This document shows, in pieces, positions 1 to 9,324 of a stretch of 48,541 bases of DNA. The translations under genes were made by a program, and so were the position numbers. The notes beneath the pieces are model-generated. The model saw nothing but the letters and a program-made list of their open reading frames with translations, ran no database searches and was not told where the DNA came from. Position 1 is the stretch's first letter. The number at the start of each line of letters is the position of its first letter. This DNA comes from Algoriphagus vanfongensis DSM 17529. GTDB lineage: Bacteria; Bacteroidota; Bacteroidia; Cytophagales; Cyclobacteriaceae. Location of the stretch: contig NZ_AUBX01000003.1 of assembly GCF_000429465.1 (NCBI RefSeq), positions 1 through 48,541 of the forward strand, in the 5' to 3' direction.

Positions 1-1
1 A

Positions 2-3000
2 TCTACGGACAATTCTGTGACATTGGTCTGGAAATCAACAGGGGCCAAATCTGTCTCTGTAAACTATACAAATACCAACGGGTGTACGGCTGCCGCTGCA
101 GTTTCTTCCAACTCAACTACCGTCAACGCCCTTCCTACCCCAACCTTTACCGCTCAGGCAAATGCATCAAGCTGTATCGATGAGTCTATAACCTATACCA
201 CTCAATCCGGTATGAGTGCTTATTCATGGTCTTTTCCCGGAACTGCTGGAACAGATTATGTCATCTCCTCTGGTGGTGGATCTACGGACAATTCTGTGAC
301 ATTGGTATGGAAATCCACAGGAGCCAAATCCGTCTCTGTCAACTATACCAATACCAATGGATGTACTGGATCACCCGGAATATCCTCAACAGAGGTTTAT
401 CTAATCACTGAAATTAAAATTCAACCAGATAATACAATTGATCAAGTTGAATGTGCTGGAGATGGTTTTGATCCAATTTCTGTAACAGCAATTGGAGGAG
501 ATTTAAAATTTCAATGGTATTCAAAACCAGATAATTCTGATCCTATTTCAAACCCAGGGACAATAGTGTCTGGTGCTACATCAGCAACATTTACTCCACC
601 ATCATCAACTGAAGGGATCCTATACTATTATGTTGTTGTTACAGGAAACTGTGGTGTAGAAACCTCGGGAATGTCAGGAGAATTTAGAGTAAATCCTTCA
701 AAAACAGTTATAGACATTCACCCTGACACTACATCACCACAACCACAATGTTTTGATGAATTTGGATCTTTCATTGGTACTCCATTATCAGTTTTAGCTA
801 GTGGTGAAGGTACAGTAACTTACCAATGGTATAAAAACACTACAAATTCAAATTCTGGCGGAACAATAATTTCTGGAGCAACATCTGACTCTTACACACC
901 TCTTACAGACGAGGTAGGCACATTTTATTATTATGCAGTTGCATCGAGTAATTGCGGAACTGTTCCAACTGATATCTCAGGAGCATTCACAGTCACTCAA
1001 CCTACAGTGGTAACAAATGAGTCTTTAGCTTCCCAGGAGATTTGTGAGGATCAAAGTTTTGCCCCAATCTCCATTGTTGCTGATGGTACCGGAACCATTG
1101 CTTACCAATGGTATAGCAATACAACAGCCGTAGCAGATACACTTGGAGCGAATGTAGTCGAGCTATCTGGCGAAAACGGAGCAAGCTTCACACCCCCTAC
1201 TACACTTGGCCCTCCTCTTTATTATTTCGTCAAAATTTCCAGTAATTGTGGACCAAATGACCTTTCCTCTATTTCCGGAGCATTTATTGTAAACCCACTT
1301 CCTGTTCCTACTTTGACTTCAAATGTAGATGGGAACCCCTTCGTATGTGAGGGGAATTCGGTGACCTATACCACAGAGTCTGGACAATCCAATTACGTTT
1401 GGGATATTCCCGGTCAGACCCTGAATTTAGACTATACTGTAGCATCAGGAGGAACTGCCACTTCTGACACTTTTGTCGTTACATGGTTGACTGAGGGTGC
1501 CAAGAATGTGACAGTATCCTACACAGACCCTAATGGTTGTACAGCTGCCAGCCCAGAAGCTGTTACCATCACTGTTAATCCTTTACCTGTAGCTTCATTA
1601 ACCTCAAATATTGATGCCGATCCAGTGGCTTGTGAAGGTAGCTCTGTGACTTACACTACCGACGCTTCGCAATACGATTATGTTTGGACTATTTCTGGAA
1701 CTGAGGGCGATGATTATAATATCACTTATTCAGGTAGTACTCTTGAAGAAAGTAATAGCATCGAAGTGACCTGGTTAAGTGATGGTCCAAAAGACGTTTC
1801 TGTATCCTATACTGATCTTAACGGTTGCTCGCCTACTACTCCTACTACCAATACAATCACAATAGATCCGCTTCCCTCTCCAACATTTACTAGTTCCCCT
1901 GGAGCAGGTGTTTGCGCTGAAATAGATGAAATTACTTATACTACCCAGTCAGGACAGGCAAATTATGTGTGGAATATCCCTGGAGTCGAGGATACAGACT
2001 ATACAATAACCGCAGGAGGAACAGGGAACACAGACTCCTCAGTAAGCATAATCTGGCTCAGTGCTGGATCAAAAACAGTAGAAGTAAGCTATACCGATGG
2101 AATTACAGGTTGTATAGCCTCAAGCGCCGCAACTTCAACCACCGAAGTCCAAGCATTAGCAACTGTAGGACCAACCTCAACTACTTACCCAAGTGTCTGT
2201 ATAAGTTCTCCAACTCTCACCCCTTTTACGCAAGCTACAACAGGAGTTACCGGGATTGGAACACCGTCTGGACTTCCAACTGGAGTAACAGCAATTTTCA
2301 ACAATTCAACTGGAGAAATCGAATTTTCAGGTGATGTTACTGGAGCCACAACCGGACTTTATTCCTATAGTATTCCTCTATTAGGTAGTTGCACAAATGG
2401 TCTCACGGCAACAGGAACCATCGATGTGACTCCGAATTATGAAATCACATCAATTTCTTCAGTATCTGCAACGTCCCTTGGAGGATTAGCCTCAATTTCT
2501 ATATATGGAGATCCAACAATTTTAGTCAATGGAATCTATGAGATTTTTTATCAAATCGCCCAAGGGAATGGATCTTTTACTCAGGTCGGACCAGTAAATG
2601 TATCTGTGACAAATGGAAAAGGCACCTTCAATACTATTCCAATAAATAGCACTGATGACACCTATATCGTCCAAATACTAAGTATAAAGAAATCAAGTGA
2701 TGTTTGCACAATAACATTACCCACACCCCCTACCACTTACTTTGGAGTTTGTTCTGCTGTTTTCAGTGCTAATAGCACTTTTTATGTCCCCGGCAATGTT
2801 TATCAAATAACAATAGAAATTTACGGAGCAGGGGGTGGTGGCGGAAATGGAGCCGGGAGTAAAGGTGGCGGCGGCGGCGGATATTCTATTAGAACAGTTT
2901 CCGTAACTCCAGGCCAGCCTATTGGAGTATACATTGGGAAAAGTGGTTCAAAAACAAGTAATGGAGGAAATTCATACGCAACGTTTGACTCAAGCTTAGG

Positions 3001-4768
3001 GGATATTTATAATACAAGTATTCTATATGCACATGGCGGAGCTGTTGGTAGTGGATCGTCTGGGGGAAGCGGGGGCAGTTCAGACCCTAGATATTCTGGA
3101 GGAGCTTCAGGAGCTTCAGGAGCAAGTGGCCTTGGCGGAAATTCCGGAGGACCTCAAGGAAATGTTTTTGGAAAAGGAGGAAATGCAAATGCAACTGGGC
3201 AAGACGGTATTATAATAATTTCCTACTCCTGCCCCGATCCAGACGATACCGACTGTATGACGATCATTGATGATGGTTCTAAATCTGGATATACAATCAT
3301 TGAATATTCTTGTGATGATACCTGGACAGCTCCAGAAGGACTTATTGATTTCACTGTATTTGTAGGAAGCGCTGGAGGGGGTGGCGGTTCTGGGGAAGGA
3401 TCTGGAGGGGGAGGTTCTGGTGCATTAATTGTTCAAAACTTCACTACGACCAACCCATATGGTCTTCCACCAGCTACCAATTTCGAAATAGAAGTAGGAG
3501 AAGGTGGACCGGGCGCATTTTTTGGTGATAGACCTGGTGACCCTGGCGCCCCATCTTCATTCACTGGCACAATTGATGGAATGCCAATATCTATAATAGT
3601 TCCAGGAGGGGGAGGCGGCGGATCTCAGATAAGTACCCCAGGAGGATCTGGTGCATCTGGAGGAGGAGGAGGAGCAACTTTATTACCATCTAAAGTCAGG
3701 GGAGCTGGTGGAAACTCCCAATCTATTACCTATTCAGGATCAGGTATAATTGTATATAATGGTAACTCTGGCGGACTAGGAGATTATCATGATTCTCAAG
3801 ATGCAATTGCCGGCGGTGGAGGTGGTGGACTCGTGGGATGGACTGCCAGTGACAAAAAAGATGGTAAAGCCGCTGGTAATGGCCAAGGTGAAGGTGGGGA
3901 TGGAGGAAACGGAATTGCCCTGAACTTAGGTGATTCTATCAAATATTTTGGCGCCGGAGGGGGAGGAATTGGAGAATACTTCAATGGTGCGGAGAAAGAC
4001 GGTCAAGGAGGATATGCGGGTGGAATAAAGTTGGGAGGAGATGGAAATTTAGATACCGAAAACACAAGTGGCATAGGTTATCCAGGGGTTAATCAGACAG
4101 GGTCTGGCGGTGGAGCTGGCTATGCAGGCGGAGGTAAAGGTGGAGACGGAGTCGTTTATATTGTGTATGAAAATCTGTCCATCCTCTCCGTCGAATACCT
4201 CTATTTCGAGGCTTCCTATTCTTCCACAGATCGATCTACCAAACTCAAATGGGCCACTTCTCAAGAATGGGAAAATGCACATTTTGAAATCGAAAGATCA
4301 ATCAACAATGTCTCCTCCTGGCAAAAAATCGGACGAGTTGAAGGGGCTGGATACTCTGACGAACCAGTGGACTATGAATTCTTGGACGAAAATCTCCCTG
4401 TTTCTGGCGGTTTGGTATATTACCGATTGAAACAAGTGGATTTCGATGGAGATTATCAATACAGCGTTACCAGATCCATTCAAGTAGAACCAAAAGACGG
4501 CTCTGGATACTGGCTGGTTTATCCAAACCCAAGCGGAAGAACTGAATATGTGAATTTCAGCCTACTGAATCTATCTGCCTATCAGGATGAAATCATTCAC
4601 ATTCGAATTTCAGACGCCAAGGGTATTTCGGAAACTTATACCGCCCATAGCCCTGAAGAGGTTAGCGAGCAAGTTAATTTCCATCTACGAAACACAGACC
4701 ATGGATTATTTATAGTTCAGCTACTTTGGGGTGATCATCAGCAGCAAATCAAAATCATCAGAAAATAA
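2..4768 (+). CDS. Giant T9SS type A cargo protein / putative adhesin (5' end outside window)
   Basis: The reading frame is open to the left edge: the residues before the first GTG (position 17) repeat a downstream unit, so the true start and signal peptide lie outside the window. The visible 1583+ residues are a string of extracellular modules. PKD-like units come first (about 100-400), with a near-identical 279-bp DNA repeat (2 onward and 281 onward). Three Ig-like units containing the motif YQWY or FQWY follow (about 400-1290), then three more PKD-like units (1300-2130). Two glycine-rich domains follow (2820-3220 and 3310-4170) with GGGGG runs. A beta-sandwich typical of region before T9SS tails (about 4180-4490) precedes a C-terminal type A sorting domain beginning WLVYPNPSG (about 4507) and ending in a basic KIIRK. 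Family knowledge says such tails direct export through the type IX system and surface attachment. Ligand unknown. Ends in a hairpin shared with the convergent gene. Confidence 0.85.
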   Translation, partial: STDNSVTLVWKSTGAKSVSVNYTNTNGCTAAAAVSSNSTTVNALPTPTFTAQANASSCIDESITYTTQSGMSAYSWSFPGTAGTDYVISSGGGSTDNSVTLVWKSTGAKSVSVNYTNTNGCTGSPGISSTEVYLITEIKIQPDNTIDQVECAGDGFDPISVTAIGGDLKFQWYSKPDNSDPISNPGTIVSGATSATFTPPSSTEGILYYYVVVTGNCGVETSGMSGEFRVNPSKTVIDIHPDTTSPQPQCFDEFGSFIGTPLSVLASGEGTVTYQWYKNTTNSNSGGTIISGATSDSYTPLTDEVGTFYYYAVASSNCGTVPTDISGAFTVTQPTVVTNESLASQEICEDQSFAPISIVADGTGTIAYQWYSNTTAVADTLGANVVELSGENGASFTPPTTLGPPLYYFVKISSNCGPNDLSSISGAFIVNPLPVPTLTSNVDGNPFVCEGNSVTYTTESGQSNYVWDIPGQTLNLDYTVASGGTATSDTFVVTWLTEGAKNVTVSYTDPNGCTAASPEAVTITVNPLPVASLTSNIDADPVACEGSSVTYTTDASQYDYVWTISGTEGDDYNITYSGSTLEESNSIEVTWLSDGPKDVSVSYTDLNGCSPTTPTTNTITIDPLPSPTFTSSPGAGVCAEIDEITYTTQSGQANYVWNIPGVEDTDYTITAGGTGNTDSSVSIIWLSAGSKTVEVSYTDGITGCIASSAATSTTEVQALATVGPTSTTYPSVCISSPTLTPFTQATTGVTGIGTPSGLPTGVTAIFNNSTGEIEFSGDVTGATTGLYSYSIPLLGSCTNGLTATGTIDVTPNYEITSISSVSATSLGGLASISIYGDPTILVNGIYEIFYQIAQGNGSFTQVGPVNVSVTNGKGTFNTIPINSTDDTYIVQILSIKKSSDVCTITLPTPPTTYFGVCSAVFSANSTFYVPGNVYQITIEIYGAGGGGGNGAGSKGGGGGGYSIRTVSVTPGQPIGVYIGKSGSKTSNGGNSYATFDSSLGDIYNTSILYAHGGAVGSGSSGGSGGSSDPRYSGGASGASGASGLGGNSGGPQGNVFGKGGNANATGQDGIIIISYSCPDPDDTDCMTIIDDGSKSGYTIIEYSCDDTWTAPEGLIDFTVFVGSAGGGGGSGEGSGGGGSGALIVQNFTTTNPYGLPPATNFEIEVGEGGPGAFFGDRPGDPGAPSSFTGTIDGMPISIIVPGGGGGGSQISTPGGSGASGGGGGATLLPSKVRGAGGNSQSITYSGSGIIVYNGNSGGLGDYHDSQDAIAGGGGGGLVGWTASDKKDGKAAGNGQGEGGDGGNGIALNLGDSIKYFGAGGGGIGEYFNGAEKDGQGGYAGGIKLGGDGNLDTENTSGIGYPGVNQTGSGGGAGYAGGGKGGDGVVYIVYENLSILSVEYLYFEASYSSTDRSTKLKWATSQEWENAHFEIERSINNVSSWQKIGRVEGAGYSDEPVDYEFLDENLPVSGGLVYYRLKQVDFDGDYQYSVTRSIQVEPKDGSGYWLVYPNPSGRTEYVNFSLLNLSAYQDEIIHIRISDAKGISETYTAHSPEEVSEQVNFHLRNTDHGLFIVQLLWGDHQQQIKIIRK

Positions 4769-4798
4769 AAGAGGAGGAATTTCTATTCCTCCTCTTTT
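4767..4798. terminator. Bidirectional hairpin terminator
   Basis: A perfect 14-bp inverted repeat (aaaagaggaggaat / attcctcctctttt) with a 4-nt loop lies between two convergent genes. A-tracts and T-tracts flank it, so it can act in both directions. Its right arm is also the last codons of the minus-strand gene (the residues KRKEEE and the stop). Confidence 0.8.
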
Positions 4799-7700
4799 CG
4801 TTTAGGCATCTGGGGCTGACCTAGCCCAAAGCTCGCCTTCAAACCGCTAAACGTAGCCTTCCACCAAGTATTAAAAATAAATTTGGACTGATCTCTTTTG
4901 ACATAAATATCAGCTCTCACTTTATTCCCCAGAAGCTTTCGGGGATTGTTATTCTTAATTAAGGTATTAGCCAAAAAAGTCTCTATAGAAAGCTTTCCCT
5001 TTCCCTTATCCAATGTAAGGGAATCCAGCAGTTCTACTTTCAAACCTTCATAGAGAAACTCCATCCCACCGATTGCCTCCTCATTATCCAATCGAAAACT
5101 CCATCTAGCTGTATCTATTTTTCCGGAAGTAGCCTTCACAAAAGCCCCCTTGCTCAAAATATCATTGGCATCTTTCATTTCCATCGGCCCCAGTTCCATC
5201 TTTACATTCATAGGGCTACCCGGCTCAAAATACATTTCTGCCTCTACTTTCACATCCCCCTTTCCCATCAAGCGGGTTTCAGCTACCATTTTTAATGTAT
5301 CTTTTGAATGTCCGGCAGCATCCCCCGACAATTCGAAAGGAGTGATTGACACATTCATCTCATCAAAGAGAACTCTTCCTGGCATTTGAGCACCTGGTAC
5401 AAACTCCTGATACCTCACCCGACTATCAGATACATACACACAATCTACACGAACCTGATACTTCGAATTCGTCATCATGACCTGCGGCATCGGCTTATAT
5501 ACTCCTTCCTGCAAAGGAAGTCTCTTATCCCGGAAAACATCCAGGTGCACTTGCTCCAACTCCACTTTTTCTGCCTGAAATAGCTGATCTGAAAAATACT
5601 TTTGAAGATCTATACCTTGAATCTTTAGCCTTCCAAGCCGCATATCTATGGCATCTGTCTGATATCCTTTGTGCCTCAGATAAGCATACCTTCCCATAGC
5701 GGGGCGAAAACTCAAGTCTCGGATTTCCACACTCGAGTTTTCTAGTGATACCTCCCCTATTTCTACTAGTTCCAGGCTATCCTTGGTAAAAAACTCATAG
5801 TCTCTCAGTGAGAAATTAAATGGATAAGACAGAAGTTCGGAAGTATTCAACTCCAGCTCTTCAGCCAACAAATCCATTTCTAAATCTGAAATAGCAAAAT
5901 CGAAATCCAAAAAATTCAATCCGTTCCTCGGAGTATTATTCTTTTCAAGCACCTCCACACGCCCCTCCGTCAATTGGACCCTATGCAAAAGCAAACTCGA
6001 AATAAAAGGATCTTTTAAGTCCTTTTCATTCTTTGCCAATTTTCGCTTGGGCCGAGCAGCACTGTCCAGATATATTTTTAATTCTGGATTTTTAATTCTC
6101 AGCAGATTGAGATCAAATATCCCGGTCGATTCTATTTCATCGAGACTGTTATTTCGAATTCCTATCTCCGCAATCTTACCCTCCAAAAGTATTCCCGGGC
6201 TAGTTTCCAAGCTATTTAAAGGCCTAATTTCCAGATCAGAAAGAATCGTTTCTTCCACAGAATTATCATAGACCAGACTCGATAGTTTTACCGAATGGAG
6301 GCTATCGGGTAAGATAAATGTGAAATCATTGATGTCAATTGCCACCTTACTAAACAAACCGGCAAGCTCCACATCGCCCTCTTCCTGTTCGTTCATGAAA
6401 AAGTCAGAGATAGAAACATCAAAAGATGTCTGCAAAGACTGGACATCCTTTTCACCCTGTATGTAGTTCATCTGAAAATCGGAATTCAACGCATGAATCT
6501 CATCTACCTTCACAAAGTCCAACGTCCTCAACCTGCTTTTTCCGCTTCTCTTCTGGAGTAGCTTCCTTTCCATTTTCGGATTGATGTCCAAGCGTATATC
6601 ACTTCCTTCCACGCTTAGTTTTTCCAGATCTATGATATTTTCAAATAGAAAATCCTCTAAGTCAATCCCTTCAATTTTGACCTTTGGTAGGACCAGACCT
6701 AAAGCCAGCTTGCTATCCAGATTCTCTCCGGCTTTCAGGCGAAGTGTATCGATTTCCAAGGACCTTGCTTTGGTATTAAACTGGAGATTACTGGTCGTCA
6801 CATCATAATCTCCCTTAGCGAGAGAAAAAGAATAGTCCGCAAGATTCAGGATGATTTCATCGGAAAAAAAAGTTCGTCTTTGAGCAGAATCTGACTCATC
6901 GAGAGAAAACCCCTTTAAAATCAAGCTCAAATTTTCTTCCGAAAAACTGATTTCCTGCCTTCCCGAATAATCCGTAAAATTGAATTTCCCCTGGTCAAAA
7001 TTGACCGAATCTATAGTCACCTGATGAAAATAAGATTGGAGGATGGATTTGATCCCCTCTGTAGATTCTATCTGAGCACTTCCTACAGCTCCTACTTTTG
7101 GGCGATAGCGAGTATAGGAAAACTCAGGCTCTGGAACCAGAATAGAATGAATCCATAAATTTCCTTCCAACAAAGCCTCCTTGATATCTATCCCTTCTAC
7201 TCTAAAACTTGGGACCGAAAGATCAACGGCCACAGTTTTATCATACCTATCTAAAACGGTCTGAATGTTTTCCTCCTCGGGTTTCAGTGAGAAATGATTA
7301 ATTGCAATCAAAGACCTTTTGGAATCTATCAGAATATTATCTGCCGAAAACACGTGGAGATTGTCACGGAGTTTGAGTTTATATTTTTCCAAACTCAGAA
7401 TCATCTCATCTGCCAATAAAATATCCCTGATTTTCATCGTAGAATCTGGAGAAAACCGAAGATTCTCTAAGAGCAAACCAAAACTTTCAAATCCAATGTC
7501 ATCAGATCTCACCCCTGCTTCATTTGTAAATTGGACCTGCCCATTTTGCAGCTCAAATTCATCAATGGTGACCTCATTGAGATAACCCAAAAGATAGGTA
7601 GTGGTGACATTTTTAACTTCTTTTTCTCCTGCAGACTTTGTCAGCTCCACCACCTGTACATGGGGAGACTCGATCGCCAAGCGGTGCACATCCAATTCAC

Positions 7701-9108
7701 CTTCATTATAAAGCTTTTTGAGATTTGCCTCTGTAAACTCAAGCTCATGCAATTTGATCCGAATCAACTGATCCGGGGATTGGGATATGATGGCTGTATC
7801 CCGTGGCAACATCTCAAAACCGACAACTTTGATCTCATCCAGAAATGACGAAGCCATCACACGCTCTCCTTTCAAAAGATGTACACCATCTGAAAGATAA
7901 AGCGACACATCTCCCAATTCCATAGAGGCATCTTGTCCATAAAAAAACTGATTGGCTTTCTTCTCTTCTTCCTCGCCAAGATAGAATTCAATCATCTTAA
8001 ACCCGAGATCTTCTACTTCTATCCTGTTTTTGAGACTATCCTCTATGGAAGCCGTGAGGAATTTGCCATGATTGACAGAAAGCTCCTGCACATGGAAAGA
8101 CTTCAAGATCCCCTGAATCAACTCATTCAAATCCCCCGTTTTTCCTCTTTCAGAAGTTTGATTTAAGGATTTCAACACCTGTAATCTAGGCTTGTCCAAG
8201 ACAATCTCATCTATCTCCAACTCCGATTCCATGAAAGCCCTATTGAGGTCCACATTGCCCACTCGCAACTGGGCAAGATTGACATCATAATAAGTACTGC
8301 TTGGAATCGCCCTGTTTGACACCAGACTGAATTCCTCTATCGATATCTGCTTTTCGAGTGAGCTAACCCAAACTTGATCAGCATATAAAGTATGTACCTG
8401 ATCAGGTAGCTCAAACTGCACCGATTCCAAGTCAAATTCAAAGCCTTTGGCATTGAAAGGGCTAGACCAATCATCCGCACTGGTCCAATCGACACCTCGA
8501 ATTTTAAGACTTGAATTTTCCGCATTGATGGAATTCTGACTGAGGAAATTCAAGAAAAGTAAATCAGCATGGTTGATCTCGATCTCTTCGATATACACTC
8601 CTCCTATCGGTATTCTGCGTATGGATTTTTGGATTTCTTCTTCCAGTCTTTTGACAGCAGAAACTTGCTGCCCATTCCCAAGGCCATTAATATCCTTTTC
8701 GCTGAGCTGCACTCCCAAATTGGGATTGTCCAAGCTAATCTTACCAATCGTGAAGATATGATCTGACCAGTCATACCAAAGATTGCTGACTGCAAGCTCA
8801 TCCAGTGTAAAATCAAATAACACTTGATCTGAATTCGTAGAATCCACTTCTACAGGCTTCATGACCACACCGTTAAGGAATATCCCCCGTCGAATCAACG
8901 AAAAATTGAGCCGGTTAAAATCTACTTGGTATACACCGCCAGTGGCATCGTTGATTTTGGAACGAGTCCAGTTGAGCAAAAAGAAATTGGAACCGAAATA
9001 GATCAAAAACTCCAAAAATGTAAGAGCTAAAAATAGGATCGTCAGCACCCTTACGATTTTTCTCCTGAAAGGATGTTTAGAGATTTTGCCTCGAAAGCGC
9101 TTGATCAT
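4783..9108 (-). CDS. AsmA/TamB-like repeat protein, N-terminally membrane-anchored
   Basis: A 1441-residue protein with a basic N-terminus and one membrane segment (about residues 20-42), followed by a very long, beta-rich and presumably periplasmic region. I see a recurring motif of alternating hydrophobic residues ending in a short G/N/D turn (examples: VTIDEFELQNGQVQFTN, VTIDSVNFDQGKFNFTD, VQELSVNHGKFLT). It recurs at about residues 172, 343, 518, 703, 871, 1048 and 1226, a spacing of 168-185. A second motif of the form (V/I/L)-x-GIDL-x(3)-(L/F) recurs between them. This architecture is that of AsmA-family proteins (AsmA, TamB, YhdP, YdbH), which are proposed to span the periplasm and move lipids between membranes; that role here is inference. 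No close named homologue was recognised. It appears to be a single-gene unit with a terminator overlapping its 3' end. Confidence 0.6.
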   Translation of the reverse strand: MIKRFRGKISKHPFRRKIVRVLTILFLALTFLEFLIYFGSNFFLLNWTRSKINDATGGVYQVDFNRLNFSLIRRGIFLNGVVMKPVEVDSTNSDQVLFDFTLDELAVSNLWYDWSDHIFTIGKISLDNPNLGVQLSEKDINGLGNGQQVSAVKRLEEEIQKSIRRIPIGGVYIEEIEINHADLLFLNFLSQNSINAENSSLKIRGVDWTSADDWSSPFNAKGFEFDLESVQFELPDQVHTLYADQVWVSSLEKQISIEEFSLVSNRAIPSSTYYDVNLAQLRVGNVDLNRAFMESELEIDEIVLDKPRLQVLKSLNQTSERGKTGDLNELIQGILKSFHVQELSVNHGKFLTASIEDSLKNRIEVEDLGFKMIEFYLGEEEEKKANQFFYGQDASMELGDVSLYLSDGVHLLKGERVMASSFLDEIKVVGFEMLPRDTAIISQSPDQLIRIKLHELEFTEANLKKLYNEGELDVHRLAIESPHVQVVELTKSAGEKEVKNVTTTYLLGYLNEVTIDEFELQNGQVQFTNEAGVRSDDIGFESFGLLLENLRFSPDSTMKIRDILLADEMILSLEKYKLKLRDNLHVFSADNILIDSKRSLIAINHFSLKPEEENIQTVLDRYDKTVAVDLSVPSFRVEGIDIKEALLEGNLWIHSILVPEPEFSYTRYRPKVGAVGSAQIESTEGIKSILQSYFHQVTIDSVNFDQGKFNFTDYSGRQEISFSEENLSLILKGFSLDESDSAQRRTFFSDEIILNLADYSFSLAKGDYDVTTSNLQFNTKARSLEIDTLRLKAGENLDSKLALGLVLPKVKIEGIDLEDFLFENIIDLEKLSVEGSDIRLDINPKMERKLLQKRSGKSRLRTLDFVKVDEIHALNSDFQMNYIQGEKDVQSLQTSFDVSISDFFMNEQEEGDVELAGLFSKVAIDINDFTFILPDSLHSVKLSSLVYDNSVEETILSDLEIRPLNSLETSPGILLEGKIAEIGIRNNSLDEIESTGIFDLNLLRIKNPELKIYLDSAARPKRKLAKNEKDLKDPFISSLLLHRVQLTEGRVEVLEKNNTPRNGLNFLDFDFAISDLEMDLLAEELELNTSELLSYPFNFSLRDYEFFTKDSLELVEIGEVSLENSSVEIRDLSFRPAMGRYAYLRHKGYQTDAIDMRLGRLKIQGIDLQKYFSDQLFQAEKVELEQVHLDVFRDKRLPLQEGVYKPMPQVMMTNSKYQVRVDCVYVSDSRVRYQEFVPGAQMPGRVLFDEMNVSITPFELSGDAAGHSKDTLKMVAETRLMGKGDVKVEAEMYFEPGSPMNVKMELGPMEMKDANDILSKGAFVKATSGKIDTARWSFRLDNEEAIGGMEFLYEGLKVELLDSLTLDKGKGKLSIETFLANTLIKNNNPRKLLGNKVRADIYVKRDQSKFIFNTWWKATFSGLKASFGLGQPQMPKRKEEE

Positions 9109-9145
9109 AGTTGGAATTTACCCTAAAATAATCAATTAGTGAGCA

Positions 9146-9179
9146 AAAAATAAAAAAGCAGTCTTAGAAAGACTGCTTT
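9146..9179 (-). terminator. Rho-independent terminator of tRNA-like RNA copy 1
   Basis: A 10-bp perfect stem (aaagcagtct 9155-9164, agactgcttt 9170-9179) with a 5-nt loop. In the minus direction it is followed by TTTTTT ATTTTTT. It starts 6 nt after the acceptor stem of the tRNA-like RNA, so it fits as that RNA's own terminator. Confidence 0.8.
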
Positions 9180-9185
9180 GATTGC

Positions 9186-9324
9186 TGTAGGAGAAGGATT
9201 CGAACCTCCACGGAGAAGTTAGGCAATAGTCCGGTTGTACCATGCTTTATCCCAATTCCCGACCGTGATCGGGGACCCCACCCCCGAGACAGGAGGGCTT
9301 GTCTGCCAATTTCAACATCCTACA
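9186..9324 (-). ncRNA. tRNA-like RNA with giant variable arm, copy 1
   Basis: On the minus strand the ends form a perfect 7-bp acceptor stem, TGTAGGA with TCCTACA (8 bp if the flanking C and G pair). The D-arm is TTG/CAA around AAATTGGCAGA, much like class II (Leu-type) tRNAs with the GG pair kept. The anticodon arm is CCCTC, loop CTGTCTC, GGGGG, which would read GTC (9288-9290) with U at position 37. The T-arm is GGAGG, TTCGAAT, CCTTC, fully canonical. Between the anticodon and T arms lie about 71 nt instead of the usual 4-24. That insert can form GGGG/CTCC at its base, then a GCA/TGC stem (9223-9225 with 9243-9245) capped by a copy-specific hairpin; it also holds a CCCGA/TCGGG palindrome (9258-9273) absent from copy 2. 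CCA is not encoded. It is 139 nt long. Not an ordinary tRNA; tRNA-derived small RNA is my best description. Confidence 0.65.

Noticed and set aside
3796..3984. Proline-rich minus-strand frame opposite the glycine-rich domain
   Set aside because: It is the complement of GGN codons, a compositional shadow of the plus-strand gene.
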